From Paenirhodobacter enshiensis (GTDB taxonomy: Bacteria; Pseudomonadota; Alphaproteobacteria; Rhodobacterales; Rhodobacteraceae), in contig NZ_JFZB01000001.1 of the NCBI RefSeq assembly GCF_000740785.1, forward strand, positions 124,001 through 188,000: a stretch of 64,000 nt of DNA. Direction: 5' to 3'. The notes beneath the pieces were generated by a model that ran no database searches, was not told the origin of the DNA, and saw nothing but the letters and a program-made list of their open reading frames with translations. The position numbers and the translations under genes were made by a program. Positions 28,477-43,541 of this stretch are shown here, in pieces. Positions within the stretch are counted from its first letter, which is position 1. Each line of letters begins with the position of its first letter.

Positions 28477-29780
28477 ACCTTCTCTTCGCGAACGATACCG
28501 CGGGCACTTACCCGCCCAGCCTTTACGCCGCGACGCGCGACCCTTCGCCGGCGCGGCCCGCGCTGGCGGGGCGGATGCGGGCCGATGTCTGCGTGATCGG
28601 CGCGGGGTACACCGGGCTGTCGGCGGCGCTGCATCTGGCCGAGGCCGGGCGCAGCGTCATCGTCCTCGAAGCGCATCGGGCGGGGTTCGGCGCCTCGGGA
28701 CGGAACGGCGGGCAGATCGGTTCGGGCCAGCGGCTGGAGGTCGACGCGCTCGAAAAGATGGCCGGCAAGGCGGTGGCGCGGCGGCTGTGGGACATGGCCG
28801 AGGAGGCGAAGGCGCTGACCGCGGATCTCGCGAAGCGCGCGGGCCAGCGGGTCTGGCCCGGCATCGCGCATTGCGCGCTGCACCCGTCCGAGGTGCATCA
28901 CGCCCATGCGATGGCCGAACGTCTGGCGCGAGACTACGACTATGACCTGATCGAGCCGCTCGACCGCGACGGGCTGCGCGCGCTGATCCCCTCGCCCTTG
29001 TATATCGGCGGCGACATCGACCGCGGCGCGGGTCATGTGCATCCGCTGAACCTCGCGCTCGGCATGGCGCGGCTGGCCGAGGCGGCGGGCGCGGTCATTC
29101 TGGAACGGTCGCCCGTCACCCATGTCGAGCATGGCGAGAGCGCCGGTGCGCCGAGCCGGATCGCGACGGCCGAGGGCGAGGTGATCGCCGATCATCTGGT
29201 GCTGGCGGCGAACGGGTACCTCGATCACCTTGAACCCTCGGTCGCGGCGCGGGTGATGCCGATCAACAATTACATCGTGGCGACCGAGCCTCTGGGCGCG
29301 CGGATGAAGGATGTCCTGACGCAACCCATTGCCGCGCATGACACGAAATTCGTGGTGAATTACTGGCGCCCCTGGGGTGAGCGGCTGGTGTTCGGCGGCG
29401 GCGAGACGGTGAGCTACCGTTTCCCGCGCGACATTCAGGCGATGGTGCGCCGGCCGCTCGAACAGGTCTATCCGCAGCTGAAGGGCGTGCGGATAGATTA
29501 CGCCTGGGGCGGCACGCTCGCGATCACCATGAACCGGATGCCGTGCTTCCGGCGGCCGGCGCCGAACTGCCTGTCGGCCTCGGGCTACTCGGGGCACGGG
29601 GTGGCGATGGCGACGCTCGCGGGCAAGCTGATGGCGCAGGCGATCGAGGGCACCTCGAACGGCTTCGACGTGATGGGCGCGTTGCCTTGCGCCCCTTTCC
29701 CCGGCGGCAGCCATCTGCGGTTCCCGCTCCTCATGCTCGGCATGGGCTGGTACGGGCTGCGCGACAAGCTGGGGTTCTGA
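28473..29780 (+). CDS. FAD-dependent amine/gamma-glutamylamine oxidase (PuuB-like)
   Basis: A 435-residue DadA/DAO-family flavoprotein. The dinucleotide fold begins at residue 40 (VIGAGYTGLSAALHLAEAG). Family segments GFGASGRNGGQIGSGQRLE and, near the C-terminus, SGYSGHGVAMATLAGKLMAQ fit gamma-glutamylputrescine oxidase. It should oxidise the gamma-glutamylated amine to the aldehyde, releasing ammonia and peroxide. The start overlaps the ligase stop (ATGA). It ends the cluster, and a half element of the CCCGGGATATTT repeat follows. No aldehyde dehydrogenase (PuuC) is present in the window. Confidence 0.87.
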   Translation: MNLLFANDTAGTYPPSLYAATRDPSPARPALAGRMRADVCVIGAGYTGLSAALHLAEAGRSVIVLEAHRAGFGASGRNGGQIGSGQRLEVDALEKMAGKAVARRLWDMAEEAKALTADLAKRAGQRVWPGIAHCALHPSEVHHAHAMAERLARDYDYDLIEPLDRDGLRALIPSPLYIGGDIDRGAGHVHPLNLALGMARLAEAAGAVILERSPVTHVEHGESAGAPSRIATAEGEVIADHLVLAANGYLDHLEPSVAARVMPINNYIVATEPLGARMKDVLTQPIAAHDTKFVVNYWRPWGERLVFGGGETVSYRFPRDIQAMVRRPLEQVYPQLKGVRIDYAWGGTLAITMNRMPCFRRPAPNCLSASGYSGHGVAMATLAGKLMAQAIEGTSNGFDVMGALPCAPFPGGSHLRFPLLMLGMGWYGLRDKLGF

Positions 29781-29802
29781 GGCCCGGCCGAAAGTCAAGG
29801 AA

Positions 29803-29865
29803 GGGGGCTCTGCCCCCTCGGGCCTCGCGGCCCTCACCCCCGGGATATTTGCGGCAAAGCGAAAG
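29803..29865 (+). repeat. CCCGGGATATTT-family element, copy C (half)
   Basis: GGGGGCTCTGCCCCC (29803-29817), inner hairpin GGGCC-TCGC-GGCCC, core CCCCCGGGATATTT and tail GCGGCAAAGCGAAAG. The mirrored arm is absent. It lies 23 nt after the oxidase stop in the same direction. Nothing else is seen in the 190 nt up to the next gene. Confidence 0.8.
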
Positions 29866-30053
29866 AGAAAGGTCGCTCTCGACGGCGGGCGACATGCCGG
29901 CCCGAGGCGGCCCGGCTTTGAAGTCCGGAGCGCAGGCCCTATCTGCGGGATGGAAGGGCTTGGCGCGCCGGTGGGTTGTTGTTAGCCTGTCACCAGCCGG
30001 CAGCCGAAAGGCGCCATGCCCAGTCTGGTCCCTGCCTCGCGGTCGTCTTTCTC

Positions 30054-30881
30054 ATGCGTCATTCCCTGCCCCTTGCCCCGCAATTCTATGTGACGGCCCC
30101 GCAACCCTGCCCCTATCTCGACGGGCGGCAGGAGCGGAAGCTGTTCACCGCGCTGCAGGGCGAGGATGCCGACAAGCTGAATGACACGCTGTCGCGCCAG
30201 GGGTTCCGCCGCTCGCAGAACGTGCTCTATCGCCCGTCCTGCGCCGATTGCGCGGCCTGTCTGTCAGCGCGCATCCGCGTCGCGGATTTCGAGCCCGACC
30301 GCACGCAACGCAGGGTGCTGAAACACAACGCCCATCTGCGCCGCACCAGCACCAGCCCCTGGGCCACCGAGGAACAGTTCGCGCTGTTTCGCCGCTATCT
30401 CGACCAGCGTCACGCCGATGGCGGCATGGCCGACATGGACATCTTCGAATTCGCCGCGATGATCGAGGAAACCCCGGTCAAGACCCGCGTCATCGAATAC
30501 CGCGAAACCGATGCCTCGCCTGCGACCACTCATGCGCTGGTCGCGGTCTGCCTGACCGACGTCCTCGATGACGGGCTGAGCATGGTCTACAGCTTCTACG
30601 ATCCCGACCGGCATCAGGATTCGCTTGGCACTTATCTGATCCTAGATCATGTCGAGATCGCGCGCCGCGCCGGGCTGCCCTATGTCTATCTCGGCTACTG
30701 GGTGCCGGGCTCGCGCAAGATGGGATACAAGGCGCGGTTCGGCGCACTCGACATCTACAAGGGCGGAGTGTGGAGCGACATCGGCGATCCGGCCAGCCAT
30801 CAGAGCGAAACCCACCCGCTGGCCGTCGATCCGATCGCCGAACAGGTGGCCCGTATCCGTCTGCCCGACGGCCGCGACTGA
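30054..30881 (+). CDS. bpt: Aspartate/glutamate leucyltransferase (N-end rule)
   Basis: Transfers leucine from Leu-tRNA to proteins with N-terminal Asp or Glu, marking them for ClpAP via ClpS. The 275 residues contain the cysteine-rich N-terminal motif [18 protein letters not shown], the FRRSQN segment, and the C-terminal [20 protein letters not shown]. These match the bacterial Bpt/Ate family. A longer frame exists, but ATG 30054 ([13 protein letters not shown]) is the usual start. Monocistronic by context. Confidence 0.92.
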   Translation: MRHSLPLAPQFYVTAPQPCPYLDGRQERKLFTALQGEDADKLNDTLSRQGFRRSQNVLYRPSCADCAACLSARIRVADFEPDRTQRRVLKHNAHLRRTSTSPWATEEQFALFRRYLDQRHADGGMADMDIFEFAAMIEETPVKTRVIEYRETDASPATTHALVAVCLTDVLDDGLSMVYSFYDPDRHQDSLGTYLILDHVEIARRAGLPYVYLGYWVPGSRKMGYKARFGALDIYKGGVWSDIGDPASHQSETHPLAVDPIAEQVARIRLPDGRD

Positions 30882-32183
<1,302 letters not shown>

Positions 32184-32209
32184 GCCCTGTCCCGACAGCT
32201 TTCGGATCA

Positions 32210-32239
32210 GGCCCCGGCACCCGTGCCGGGGCCTTTTTT
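32210..32239 (+). terminator. Rho-independent terminator after TakP-like copy 1
   Basis: 11-bp perfect stem GGCCCCGGCAC / GTGCCGGGGCC with a CC loop region, then TTTTTT. It separates the two TakP-like genes into independent transcripts. Confidence 0.93.
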
Positions 32240-32269
32240 CGTGCGGCGAGCCGCGCGCAAGAAAATTGC

Positions 32270-32297
32270 TGGACAGGTCGTCACAGCACGATACTAT
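32270..32297 (+). promoter_or_regulatory. Promoter of TakP-like copy 2
   Basis: TGGACA (32270-32275) and TACTAT (32292-32297) with a 16-nt spacer, 65 nt before the start codon and directly after the terminator of the previous gene. Confidence 0.45.
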
Positions 32298-32305
32298 CCC
32301 TTTGA

Positions 32306-33460
<1,155 letters not shown>

Positions 33461-33482
33461 GCCGCCCTGCCTTCGCGACCAG

Positions 33483-33517
33483 AAACGCGCGCCCGGATCC
33501 TCTGCGGCGCGCGTTTT
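33483..33517 (+). terminator. Terminator-like hairpin after TakP-like copy 2
   Basis: Perfect 11-bp stem AAACGCGCGCC / GGCGCGCGTTT with a 12-nt loop, ending in a short TTTT run. Confidence 0.6.
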
Positions 33518-33612
33518 CGTGCCGGGGTCCCTGCCGCCCCGGCGTTCGGCGTTGAAAAGCCCGGCGCGCATGTCATGATGGCCGCGAAGATCCATGCCGC
33601 AGAGGGAATCCT

Positions 33613-34689
33613 ATGGCGCTGCCGGCCCGGCAACAGTTCGTCTATTGGGGGCTTGCCGCCCTGGTGTTTCTGGCCGTGCTGTGGGGGCTCGGGGCAGTGC
33701 TGCTGCCCTTCCTCGTCGGCGGGGCGATCGCCTATTTCCTCGACCCGGTGGCCGACCGGCTGGAACGGCTCGGCCTGTCGCGGGTGATGGCGACGGCGCT
33801 GATCGCGCTGATCGCGACGCTTGGCTTCGTGGTCGGCGGGCTGCTGATCGTGCCGATGCTGGTGCGGCAGCTGGCGGGCCTCGTGGCGGCGGCGCCTGAC
33901 ATGACGCAACATCTTCTGGATTTCCTGAACCAGCAGTTCCCGCAGATGCACCAGCGCGGCTCGGTCATCAACGAGACGCTGCAATCGCTTGGCGAGGCGG
34001 TCAAGGCCCGCGGCGGAGAGCTGGCTCAGACCGTGCTGACCTCGGCGATGAGTCTGGTGAATTTCGCGATCTTTGTCGTCGTGGTGCCGGTCGTGGCATT
34101 TTACATGCTGCTCGACTGGGACCGGATGATCGCCAGGGTCGACAGCTGGCTGCCGCGCGACCATCTGGCCGAGGTCCGCGCCATCGCCCGCGAGATCGAT
34201 AAGGTGCTGTCGGGTTTCGTGCGCGGGCAGGTCTCGGTCTGCGTCATCATGGGCACGTTTTACGCGGCGCTGCTGATGCTGGCGGGGCTGAACTTCGGGC
34301 TGCTGGCGGGCGCCATCGCGGGCACGCTGACCTTCATCCCCTATGTCGGTGCGATCCTTGGCGGCGGGCTGGCGATCGGGCTGGCGCTGTATCAGTTCTG
34401 GGGCGACTGGCTGCAGATCGGCATCGTCGTCGGGATCTTCGGTCTCGGGCAGTTCCTCGAAGGCAATGTGATCACGCCGAAATTCGTCGGCCAGTCGATC
34501 GGGTTGCACCCGCTGTGGCTGATCTTCGCGCTGTCGGCTTTCGGAACGCTGTTCGGCTTCGTCGGAATGCTGGTGGCGGTGCCGGTGGCTGCGGTGATCG
34601 GGGTGCTCGCACGGTTCATGCTGATGCGCTACCTGAAGGGTGAGCTGTATCTCGGGCAGGCGGGAACCGAACAGGACAGGCGCGGATGA
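33613..34689 (+). CDS. AI-2E/PerM-family membrane protein
   Basis: 358 residues with about eight membrane segments, including LVFLAVLWGLGAVLLPFLVG near the N-terminus and a GLLAGAIAGTLTFIPYVGAI segment in the second half. The pattern GQFLEGNVITPKFVGQSIGLHP is the PerM/AI-2 exporter-like family signature. Members act as exporters or ion antiporters, and the substrate here is unknown. Translation is coupled (ATGA) to hda, a common pairing in this group of bacteria. Confidence 0.87.
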   Translation: MALPARQQFVYWGLAALVFLAVLWGLGAVLLPFLVGGAIAYFLDPVADRLERLGLSRVMATALIALIATLGFVVGGLLIVPMLVRQLAGLVAAAPDMTQHLLDFLNQQFPQMHQRGSVINETLQSLGEAVKARGGELAQTVLTSAMSLVNFAIFVVVVPVVAFYMLLDWDRMIARVDSWLPRDHLAEVRAIAREIDKVLSGFVRGQVSVCVIMGTFYAALLMLAGLNFGLLAGAIAGTLTFIPYVGAILGGGLAIGLALYQFWGDWLQIGIVVGIFGLGQFLEGNVITPKFVGQSIGLHPLWLIFALSAFGTLFGFVGMLVAVPVAAVIGVLARFMLMRYLKGELYLGQAGTEQDRRG

Positions 34690-35360
34690 CGCGCCAGATG
34701 ATCCTCGATCTGCCGGTGCGTCAGGCGCGCGGGCGCGACGATTTCTTCGTCGCCCCGCCCAATGCGCTGGCGCTGGCGACGCTCGACGATTGCGCGGGAT
34801 GGCCTTCGGGGCGGATGCTGCTGATCGGGCCCGAGGGGGCCGGGAAATCGCATCTCGCCGCGATCTGGGCCGAAACACAGGACGCCCCGGTGCTTTCCGC
34901 CGCCGCCCTGACCGATGCCGAGGCCCCCGCCGCCGCCCGTCACGGCGCCGTGGTGATCGAGGATGCCCACCGCATCGCCACCCGCCCCGCGGCCGAGGAA
35001 GCGCTGTTTCACCTCCATAACCTGATGCAGGCCGAGGGCGGGCGGATGCTGTTGACGGCAGCCAGCCCGCCGCGCGACTGGGGGGTGCACCTGCCCGATC
35101 TGGCAAGCCGGATGGCCGCGCTCGCCTCGGTTCGGATCGGGCCGCCCGACGATGCACTGCTCTCGGCGGTGCTGGTCAAGCTGTTCGCCGACCGCCAGAC
35201 CAAGGTGCCGCGCAGCCTGATCCCCTGGCTCGTCGGGCATATGGACCGCTCTTTCGATGCCGCACGCCGGCTGGTTGCCGCACTCGACGCCCGTGCCGTT
35301 GCGGAAGGCCGCCCGCTCAGCCGCGCGATGGCGGCCGAAGTGCTGGACATGCGCGCATGA
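34686..35360 (+). CDS. hda: DnaA-related regulatory inactivator (Hda/HdaA)
   Basis: A 224-residue protein related to the AAA+ domain of DnaA but lacking its DNA-binding domain. The Walker A is GPEGAGKSH near residue 48, and Walker B is weak (AVVIEDAH). With the DNA sliding clamp, Hda stimulates ATP hydrolysis by DnaA and prevents extra initiation. The N-terminal [12 protein letters not shown] resembles the clamp-binding peptide (QM-LDLP) of Hda. It overlaps the permease gene upstream and precedes ppk by 55 nt. Confidence 0.9.
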   Translation: MTRQMILDLPVRQARGRDDFFVAPPNALALATLDDCAGWPSGRMLLIGPEGAGKSHLAAIWAETQDAPVLSAAALTDAEAPAAARHGAVVIEDAHRIATRPAAEEALFHLHNLMQAEGGRMLLTAASPPRDWGVHLPDLASRMAALASVRIGPPDDALLSAVLVKLFADRQTKVPRSLIPWLVGHMDRSFDAARRLVAALDARAVAEGRPLSRAMAAEVLDMRA

Positions 35361-35371
35361 ACCGGCGCAAA

Positions 35372-35405
35372 CTGTCACTGAACCATTACAAATCAGCGCG
35401 ATAAC
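35372..35405 (+). promoter_or_regulatory. Possible Pho box and -10 upstream of ppk
   Basis: CTGTCAC (35372-35378), four bases, then CCATTAC (35383-35389). The first matches the PhoB half-site well, the second only partly. GATAAC (35400-35405) lies 10 nt further, the distance at which Pho promoters have their -10. ppk and ppx are frequent Pho-regulon members. Confidence 0.35.
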
Positions 35406-35415
35406 TGCGCCTATC

Positions 35416-37578
<2,163 letters not shown>

Positions 37579-37632
37579 GGGCTAGATTTGCGCCGCGCCC
37601 ACCGCTGGCGCGACTGAGGACAGGACGACAGG

Positions 37633-39189
37633 ATGAACGCCAAAGCCGATGCCCCCCGCGGGGTGGTTTCTGCCGAAGAGTGGGACGCATTCGGCAAGCC
37701 CCTGTTCGACGATCCGTCGGCCCGGGCGCTGAGCCGGGTGGGTGTGGTCGACGTGGGGTCGAACTCGGTGCGGATGGTGGTGTTCGACGGTGCCGCCCGC
37801 AGTCCGGCCTATTTCTACAATGAGAAGGTGATGGCGGGCCTCGGTCAGGGGCTGGCGGAAACCGGGATGCTGAACCCTCTGGGGCGCGAGCGCGCGCTCT
37901 CGGCGCTGCGCCGCTTCGCTGCGGTGGCGAAGGGGATGGACATCGGCCCGCTGACCTGCGTGGCAACGGCGGCGGTGCGCGATGCGGGCGACGGCCCGGC
38001 GTTTCAGGAACAGGTCGAACGCGAGACCGGGTTGCATCTGCACGTGATCGACGGCGCCGAGGAAGCCCGGCTTTCGGCACAGGGCGTGATGCTCGGCTGG
38101 CCAGATGCCTCGGGGCTGATCTGCGATATGGGCGGCAACTCGATGGAGCTTGCCGAGATCGGCGCCGGTCAGGTTGGCCGGCGCGAGACCTCGCAGCTCG
38201 GCCCGTTCCGGCTGCAGCAGGTGAAGGGCGGCCGCAAGGAACTGCTGGCGACGATCCAGCAGCAGATCGCGAAGCTCGCGGCTGCGGTGGGCGTCGGACA
38301 CGAGCGGATCTATCTCGTCGGCGGTTCGTGGCGGGCGATTGCGCGCCTCGACATGGAACGGGCGAATTATCCGCTTCTGGTGCTGCACGAATACCGGATG
38401 GAGCCGGAGGCCCTTCTGAGAACCCTCGACTGGATCGAGAAGACCGACCTCGGACAGCTGCGCACCCGGACCGGAACCTCTGCCGCGCGGATGGAGCTGG
38501 TTCCGCTCGCCGCGCTGGTGCTGCGCGAGCTGATTCGGGTGTTCCAGCCGAAGGAGATCGACTGCTCGTCATTCGGCATCCGCGAGGGGCTGCTGTTCGA
38601 GCAGATGCCCGAGCGGCTGCGCGAACGCGATCCGCTGATCGAGGCCTGCCGCTACGCCGAACAGATGCAGGCGCGCCTGCCCGGGTTCGGCAAGAAGCTG
38701 CACAATTTCATCAAACCGGTGATGGGCGAGGTTAGCCCCGGGCAGTTCCGGCTGCACCGCGCGGCCTGCTATCTGCATGACACCACCTGGCGCACCCATC
38801 CCGATTACCGGGCCGAGGCCTGTTTCGACAACGTGACGCGGGCCAACCTGTCGGCGCTGACCCACCCCGAGCGCGTGTTCATCGGCCTGTCGCTGCTGCA
38901 CCGCTACAAGAACTCGCGCGCGGGATCGCGGTTCGAGCCGATGTTCGCGCTGCTGAGCCCCGCCCAGATCACCGAGGCCGAGATCCTCGGCAGGGCGATG
39001 CGCTTCGGCGCGATGTTCACGATGAGCGATCCGTCAAAGGCCGGCACGCTGGAGCTGAAGCCGAAGAAGAGCCAGCTGGTGCTGAAGCTGACCCCCCCGG
39101 GGGTGGAGCTGTTCGGCGAGGTCTGCCTGTCGCGGTTCAGCTCGCTCGCACAGTCGCTGAAGGCGGAGCCGGTAATCGAATATCCCTGA
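37633..39189 (+). CDS. ppx: Exopolyphosphatase (Ppx/GppA family)
   Basis: Splits terminal phosphate from polyphosphate, and family members also hydrolyse pppGpp. The 518 residues show the ASKHA phosphate-binding loops VVDVGSNSVRMVVFDG, TAAVRDAGD and ICDMGGNSMELAEI, plus a C-terminal helical HD-like region (about 330-518). CAGGACGACAGG precedes ATG 37633. It opposes Ppk encoded just upstream. A half element of the CCCGGGATATTT repeat follows its stop. Confidence 0.94.
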   Translation: MNAKADAPRGVVSAEEWDAFGKPLFDDPSARALSRVGVVDVGSNSVRMVVFDGAARSPAYFYNEKVMAGLGQGLAETGMLNPLGRERALSALRRFAAVAKGMDIGPLTCVATAAVRDAGDGPAFQEQVERETGLHLHVIDGAEEARLSAQGVMLGWPDASGLICDMGGNSMELAEIGAGQVGRRETSQLGPFRLQQVKGGRKELLATIQQQIAKLAAAVGVGHERIYLVGGSWRAIARLDMERANYPLLVLHEYRMEPEALLRTLDWIEKTDLGQLRTRTGTSAARMELVPLAALVLRELIRVFQPKEIDCSSFGIREGLLFEQMPERLRERDPLIEACRYAEQMQARLPGFGKKLHNFIKPVMGEVSPGQFRLHRAACYLHDTTWRTHPDYRAEACFDNVTRANLSALTHPERVFIGLSLLHRYKNSRAGSRFEPMFALLSPAQITEAEILGRAMRFGAMFTMSDPSKAGTLELKPKKSQLVLKLTPPGVELFGEVCLSRFSSLAQSLKAEPVIEYP

Positions 39190-39217
39190 GGGAAGGACGG
39201 GGCGGCTTGCGGTGCAT

Positions 39218-39277
39218 GGGGGCTCTGCCCCCGTCTCCTGCGGAGACTCCCCCGGGATATTTGCGGCGAATCGAAAG
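39218..39277 (+). repeat. CCCGGGATATTT-family element, copy D (half)
   Basis: GGGGGCTCTGCCCCC (39218-39232), inner hairpin GTCTCC-TGC-GGAGAC, core CCCCCGGGATATTT and tail GCGGCGAATCGAAAG. It sits between the converging ppx and nuclease-fold genes. The inner hairpin is unlike those of copies B and C in sequence but equally well paired. Confidence 0.82.
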
Positions 39278-39282
39278 GGCCG

Positions 39283-40341
39283 TCAGCTTTGCACGATCGG
39301 CGGCCCGACAGGTTTCGGCGCCGCGGCAAGCGTGAGATCGAGCGAGACCGGGAAGTGGTCCGAGGCCTGCAACAGCGCCTCGCGCAGCTCAGGCACCTTG
39401 TAACACCCGGGATCGTCGAACGGATGCCAGATCCGCCAGGACGGGGCGGCGGTGCAAAGATCGGGCGAGATCAGGATATAGTCGAGCATCGCTCCGAAAT
39501 ACTGACGGGCATCCTTGAGGTAGAACCGGGCCGAAACCGGCTGCGCGGCGAAGGGACCGCCCTTGTTCAGCCTGGCATGAGGGTCGCGCAGACGCCGCGC
39601 GGGGGGCTGATCCTCGCCCACAACGATCTCGAGACCGGAGCGGCCGAAGAGTTTCTCATATTCGTCGAGGCCGGGACCGTCGTTGAAATCGCCGAGCACG
39701 AGAAATGGCTCGCCCGCGTCGAGCAGCAGATCCACTCGGCGGCGCAGCCACAGGCATTGCGCGAGTTGCTTGCGCCGGTTCTCGATGGCGATGCGCACCT
39801 CGGCCACGGGATCGGAAGGGGCACCGTGCGGCGCCTTGGATTTCACATGCACGCCGACCAGCCGAAGCCGCGCCCCATCCCGCGTTTCAAGCACCGCTTC
39901 GAGCGGCGGTTTCGAGAACACGACACGATCGAGTCTGCCGTCGATGTCCAGGTCTATTTTCAGGCTGCGGTCGAAGCGCGGGCAATCGGGCGGATCGTCT
40001 TGCGGATCGTGAATCGCGGTGACGACATCCGGATCGTAGAGCAGCGCAATCTCCTGCTGGGTCTCGTTGGCGAAGCCCATCAGCGCCTTGCGCTGGCGCA
40101 ATCCGGCGAAGGCGGCGAAGCGCTCGAGCATCTCGACCGTATCGCGCCCATCGCCATCACCCGGCGCCTCGACGATCAGGAAGACATCGGCATCGACCGC
40201 GGTGAACACGATGCCGAGTGCGCCCAGCTGATCGCCGCGCGTGACATTGTAGCGTGACGACCATTCGCCGTCGTCGAGCAGCCGGCCACGGCGGTCGAAC
40301 AGGCTGGTGAACCATTCGACGTTATAAGTGGCTATGCGCAT
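39283..40341 (-). CDS. Endonuclease/exonuclease/phosphatase-family protein
   Basis: 352 residues of the DNase I-like EEP fold. Family motifs are in order: ATYNVEWF near the start, LIVEAPGDG (metal Glu), VGVHVKSK, LVLGDFND (catalytic Asp/Asn), LDYILIS and SDHFPVSLDL (terminal Asp-His). The substrate may be DNA, RNA or a phosphoester; it cannot be told from sequence. No signal peptide. The start MRIATYNVEW at 40341 lies inside the end of the upstream TerB-J gene (20-nt overlap), so the two are coupled. Confidence 0.87.
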   Translation of the reverse strand: MRIATYNVEWFTSLFDRRGRLLDDGEWSSRYNVTRGDQLGALGIVFTAVDADVFLIVEAPGDGDGRDTVEMLERFAAFAGLRQRKALMGFANETQQEIALLYDPDVVTAIHDPQDDPPDCPRFDRSLKIDLDIDGRLDRVVFSKPPLEAVLETRDGARLRLVGVHVKSKAPHGAPSDPVAEVRIAIENRRKQLAQCLWLRRRVDLLLDAGEPFLVLGDFNDGPGLDEYEKLFGRSGLEIVVGEDQPPARRLRDPHARLNKGGPFAAQPVSARFYLKDARQYFGAMLDYILISPDLCTAAPSWRIWHPFDDPGCYKVPELREALLQASDHFPVSLDLTLAAAPKPVGPPIVQS

Positions 40342-41032
40342 GAGCGGCCCCATCGCGGATCTGCTCCCAGGCGCGGTTCAGCGCAACGACACGCTCCTCG
40401 GCCAGCTGCACCGCCTCGGCCGGCAGGCCACGGGCGATCGCGCGGTCCGGGTGGGCCTCGCGCACCAGAGATTTCCAGCGCGCGCGCGCCTCCTCGACCG
40501 GGGCGGAGGGGGGAAGTTGCAACACGGTCCAGGGGTCAGGTTCGGCATCGGGCACGAAGCTCGCACGCATCGCGGCGAAACAGCATTCGTCGAGACCGAA
40601 GATCCGCGAGACCTCGGCCAGGAAGGCATTCTCGGCCTCGTGATAATCGCCATCGGCCACGGCAATCGCGAACAGCCCTTCGAGAACGTCCTTCAGCATC
40701 GGTGCGCCGGGACCGAACATGGCGGCAATCTGGCGGGCATAGGCATCGAAACCCGCGACATCGGTACGCGCCAGATCGAAAACGCGGGCAGCATGGGTCT
40801 CTTCATCCGGCGAAATCTGAAAAATGCGCCGGAATGTCGCCACCTCGTCGCGCGTCACGTGGCCGTCGGCCTTGGCCATCTTGGCGCCGAGCGCGATGAC
40901 CGCGATGGTGAAGCCGACCGAATGCTCTGGAGCACCGCGCAGATGCTCGAACACGGCTCCCAGCCCCTCGCCCCGAACGAGCGTGGCCAGTGCCTCGCCG
41001 ATGCGGGCCCATATCGAAACCGGCTGATCCAT
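40322..41032 (-). CDS. TerB and J-domain protein (DjlA-like, soluble)
   Basis: 236 residues. A TerB-like helical domain (about 30-150, FTIAVIALGAKMAKADGHVT and FAIAVADGDYHEAENAFL) is followed by a C-terminal J domain (about 165-225) with an intact HPD motif in REAHPDRAIARGLP, so it can stimulate DnaK. E. coli DjlA has the same plan but with an N-terminal membrane anchor, absent here. ATG 41032 was chosen over a GTG six bases upstream. It overlaps the nuclease-fold gene downstream. Confidence 0.87.
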   Translation of the reverse strand: MDQPVSIWARIGEALATLVRGEGLGAVFEHLRGAPEHSVGFTIAVIALGAKMAKADGHVTRDEVATFRRIFQISPDEETHAARVFDLARTDVAGFDAYARQIAAMFGPGAPMLKDVLEGLFAIAVADGDYHEAENAFLAEVSRIFGLDECCFAAMRASFVPDAEPDPWTVLQLPPSAPVEEARARWKSLVREAHPDRAIARGLPAEAVQLAEERVVALNRAWEQIRDGAAHAHSHL

Positions 41033-41091
41033 GCGCACGAGATTAGCGGGCTTTGTGCCCGGTCTGAACCCGAAAACGTCGAGGGAAGAAC

Positions 41092-41246
41092 GGGGGCTCT
41101 GCCCCCGCGGCCTGCGGCCTTCCCCCGGGATATTTATGGAAAGCCGAAAAGGAGAGCCGCTCTCTCTTTCGACTTTCCATAAATATCCCGGGGGTGAATT
41201 CGCGGCGCCTCCGCAGGAGGGGGCGCGAAGAGGGGGCAGAGCCCCC
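41092..41246. repeat. CCCGGGATATTT-family element, copy E (full)
   Basis: The most complete copy: GGGGGCTCTGCCCCC at both ends (41092-41106 and inverted at 41232-41246). Perfect 22-bp inverted arms lie at 41122-41143 and 41173-41194, and each side has its own inner hairpin (GGCC-TGC-GGCC left; CCTCC-TGC-GGAGG on the complementary strand of the right side). It lies between the TerB-J gene start and the mcm 3' end. Confidence 0.9.
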
Positions 41247-41258
41247 TCCCCTGTGTTC

Positions 41259-43388
<2,130 letters not shown>

Positions 43389-43541
43389 CGGACGATCCTC
43401 CTCCTCGGGCGCCGCGGGCCGCCGGGGCGGTGCGGGCAGGTTGTCACGGCCCCGGCACGAGGGCCGGGAAAGGCGTCAGCGGGGCGCACGCGCGCCCCGA
43501 AACCGGCCGGGCAGCCCCATGTCCGGGGCCGCCCGCGAAGC

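Noticed and set aside
34686-35360. dnaA gene marking a replication origin
   Set aside because: The protein has only the AAA+ part and no DNA-binding domain. It is the Hda type, and no DnaA-box cluster was seen nearby.
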